From Deltaproteobacteria bacterium (GTDB taxonomy: Bacteria; UBA10199; DSSB01), in NCBI GenBank assembly GCA_021414045.1, contig JAIOPF010000380.1:1-8218 (forward strand): DNA of 8,218 bases, written 5' to 3'. Positions within the stretch are counted from its first letter, which is position 1; each line of letters opens with the position of its first letter. The position numbers were made by a program, and so were the translations under genes. Below the pieces are notes generated by a model, which made no database searches, had not been told where the DNA came from, and saw only the letters and a program-made list of their open reading frames with translations. This document shows positions 7,360-8,218 of the stretch, piece by piece.

Positions 7360-7521
7360 TTATTTTCCGGTAGCGGTGCCTTGGGCGGCCACGGGGGCCG
7401 TCGTGGTGGTTTGGGCCTGAGGCGCCTTGTCTTTGTTATCCTTCTTTTCGGCGTCGCAAGCATAGGAATTGACGGCGAAAAGAACCGTGAACAGGGCGGC
7501 GAAGAGGGCTAAACGTTTCAT
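7360..7521 (-). CDS. Small secreted or lipid-anchored peptide, 53 residues
   Basis: ATG at 7521 with AAAGGAG five bases upstream; TAA at 7360-7362. The N-terminus is a Sec signal: MKR, then hydrophobic residues 4-17, then 'NSYAC'. Signal peptidase I could cut after S19-Y-A21. Cys22 at the next position hints at a lipoprotein, but Ser at -3 is a poor lipobox. The mature part is only about 32 residues: a charged stretch (DAEKKDNKDK) and then a Thr/Ala/Pro/Gln-rich tail ending in TGK, which looks disordered. The good ribosome binding site, candidate promoter and very strong terminator suggest an independent, well-expressed transcript. No family recognised. It could be a secreted peptide, a small cell-wall-associated lipoprotein or an envelope-stress peptide; none of these can be chosen from sequence. 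Confidence 0.75.
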   Translation of the reverse strand: MKRLALFAALFTVLFAVNSYACDAEKKDNKDKAPQAQTTTTAPVAAQGTATGK

Positions 7522-7552
7522 AAACACTCCTTTGTTAAATGGGGAACTAGAG

Positions 7553-7579
7553 ATTAAAAAATCGCCTGGGATTTGTCCA
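7553..7579 (-). promoter_or_regulatory. Candidate sigma-70-type promoter for the small secreted-peptide gene
   Basis: On the minus strand, TGGACA (7574-7579, five of six matches to TTGACA) is followed after 15 bases by TTTAAT (7553-7558, five of six matches to TATAAT). The spacer is shorter than the usual 17. With a 17-base spacer the -10 would be TAATCT, a poorer match. It lies 32 bases upstream of the start codon. The T-rich -10 overlaps a possible folC terminator tract, so the two readings compete. Confidence 0.35.
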
Positions 7580-7606
7580 TAGCATCCCTTGAAATCATTG
7601 GCGGCG
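7556..7606 (-). terminator. Weak candidate terminator after folC
   Basis: Immediately after the folC stop, the minus strand can pair GGGAT with ATCCC (7584-7588 with 7568-7572, 11-base loop), enclosed by a possible CGCC/GGCG pairing (7600-7603 or 7603-7606 with 7563-7566). A run of six T follows (7561-7556). The loops are large and the outer arm is separated from the inner one, so folding is doubtful. Transcription may read through into the small gene. Confidence 0.3.
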
Positions 7607-7607
7607 T

Positions 7608-8218
7608 TTAGAAATGGGGTCGCAAGGCGGCGACCAGAAAAAGCGATCCGGTCACGACCACCAAATCCGGCGGTGGGTGCCTTGTACTGGCCGCCGACAA
7701 AGCATCGCGTGGGTCCTCGAAAAACTCGCCTTTTATCCCGGCGTCTTTCGCCGCCCGCCGCCAGGACTCGGAATCCAGGCTACGCGCGTTGGGGAAAGCC
7801 GTGAAGTAAAAATCGGCCTGAAGCGCGGAGATCAGGCGCAAAGCCGAAGCTCGATCCTTTTCTTTCGACATCCCGAAAACCACCGCCAGTTTTCGACCCG
7901 CGTGGCGTTCGCGAAGATATTCCAACAGCGCCTCCAAGGCCTGAGGATTGTGCGCGCCATCGAAAAGGATCGTGGGCGTCCCCTTGATCCATTCCAAGCG
8001 GCCAGGATTTTGGGCCTGAGCCAATCCCCTTTTCAACTCCTCCTCGGACCAAGGGTAACCGCGTACCGCCAAGGCCCACAGGACTTCGATGGCAACCGCG
8101 GCGTTCGCCAATTGGTGGCGACCTTCGAGAGACAAGGCAAGTTCCGTGAATTCTTGATATGAAAAATTTCCGGTCTCGCCGGAGACATTCTCCGCGAGGA
8201 TCGGAAAAGCTTCCGCCG
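7608..8218 (-). CDS. folC: FolC, dihydrofolate synthase/folylpolyglutamate synthase, C-terminal part (5' end beyond window)
   Basis: The frame is open from the right edge (8216) to a TAA at 7608-7610, giving 202 visible residues; family members are usually about 400-450, so the N-terminal ATP-binding half is missing. A TTG at 8135 lies inside the conserved core and is not the start. Visible family motifs in order: 'LEGRHQLANAAVA' (junction of the Mur-ligase-like central domain), 'GRLE', 'DGAHNP' (bases 7944-7961), 'VVFGMSKEKD' and 'VVTGSLFLV' near the C-terminus. In this family the DGAHNP block lies in the C-terminal domain at the folate/glutamate active-site cleft. The enzyme joins L-glutamate to dihydropteroate and then to folates in the cytoplasm using ATP, completing dihydrofolate synthesis and retaining folates in the cell. 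Whether this copy does both reactions cannot be judged from this half. The sequence looks intact, with no frameshift. Confidence 0.93.
   Translation of the reverse strand, partial: AEAFPILAENVSGETGNFSYQEFTELALSLEGRHQLANAAVAIEVLWALAVRGYPWSEEELKRGLAQAQNPGRLEWIKGTPTILFDGAHNPQALEALLEYLRERHAGRKLAVVFGMSKEKDRASALRLISALQADFYFTAFPNARSLDSESWRRAAKDAGIKGEFFEDPRDALSAASTRHPPPDLVVVTGSLFLVAALRPHF

Noticed and set aside
8133..8135. TTG as the folC start
   Set aside because: The frame continues without a stop to the window edge, and the residues before it continue the family's central-domain sequence.
7614..8162. A 182-codon plus-strand frame opposite folC
   Set aside because: The opposite strand carries unmistakable FolC motifs, so this is a shadow frame.

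Overview
The window carries five protein-coding genes and is almost completely coding. Two very large genes run on the plus strand (1-3060 and 3068-6598). Three genes run on the minus strand (folC entering from the right edge, a 53-codon secreted peptide, and a YceI-family periplasmic protein), converging on the plus-strand pair with a gap of only 2 bases. GC is high, A/T-ending codons are uncommon, there are Sec signal peptides, and a periplasmic YceI-fold protein is present. This fits a Gram-negative bacterium, possibly a deltaproteobacterial or Bdellovibrionota-like lineage. The lineage is an impression from gene style, not a measurement.

Left, plus strand: a protein of at least 1018 residues contains two PlsC/LPLAT-type glycerolipid acyltransferase-like domains separated by a long helical spacer. 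The first keeps a textbook HX4D motif but seems to have lost the later substrate motif. The second has HX4E, a strong 'IDR' segment and FPGSTR in place of FPEGTR. Seven bases downstream, and probably in the same transcript, is a 1176-residue protein. Its N-terminal third is rich in hydrophobic helices. A lower-GC linker and an unrecognised alpha/beta segment follow, then about 670 residues that read as seven degenerate XRE/Cro-CI-type helix-turn-helix units with a period near 100 residues. Only the first unit, and less clearly the fifth, look like ordinary XRE domains. This array is the most unusual thing in the window.

Right, minus strand, in transcription order: folC (dihydrofolate/folylpolyglutamate synthase, N-terminus outside the window), then a short secreted peptide followed by a near-ideal intrinsic terminator (perfect 15-bp stem, 4-base loop, U tract), then the YceI-like protein with its own leader. 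The terminator means the YceI-like gene probably has its own promoter. The short gaps hold a candidate promoter, a weak candidate folC terminator and a small inverted repeat upstream of the YceI-like gene. No RNA genes, insertion sequences, CRISPR arrays or attachment sites were seen.

Nothing in the sequence links the folate, YceI and secreted-peptide genes functionally to the plus-strand pair. That pair may work together, with a lipid-acyltransferase-like protein beside a large regulator or scaffold, but this rests only on adjacency.
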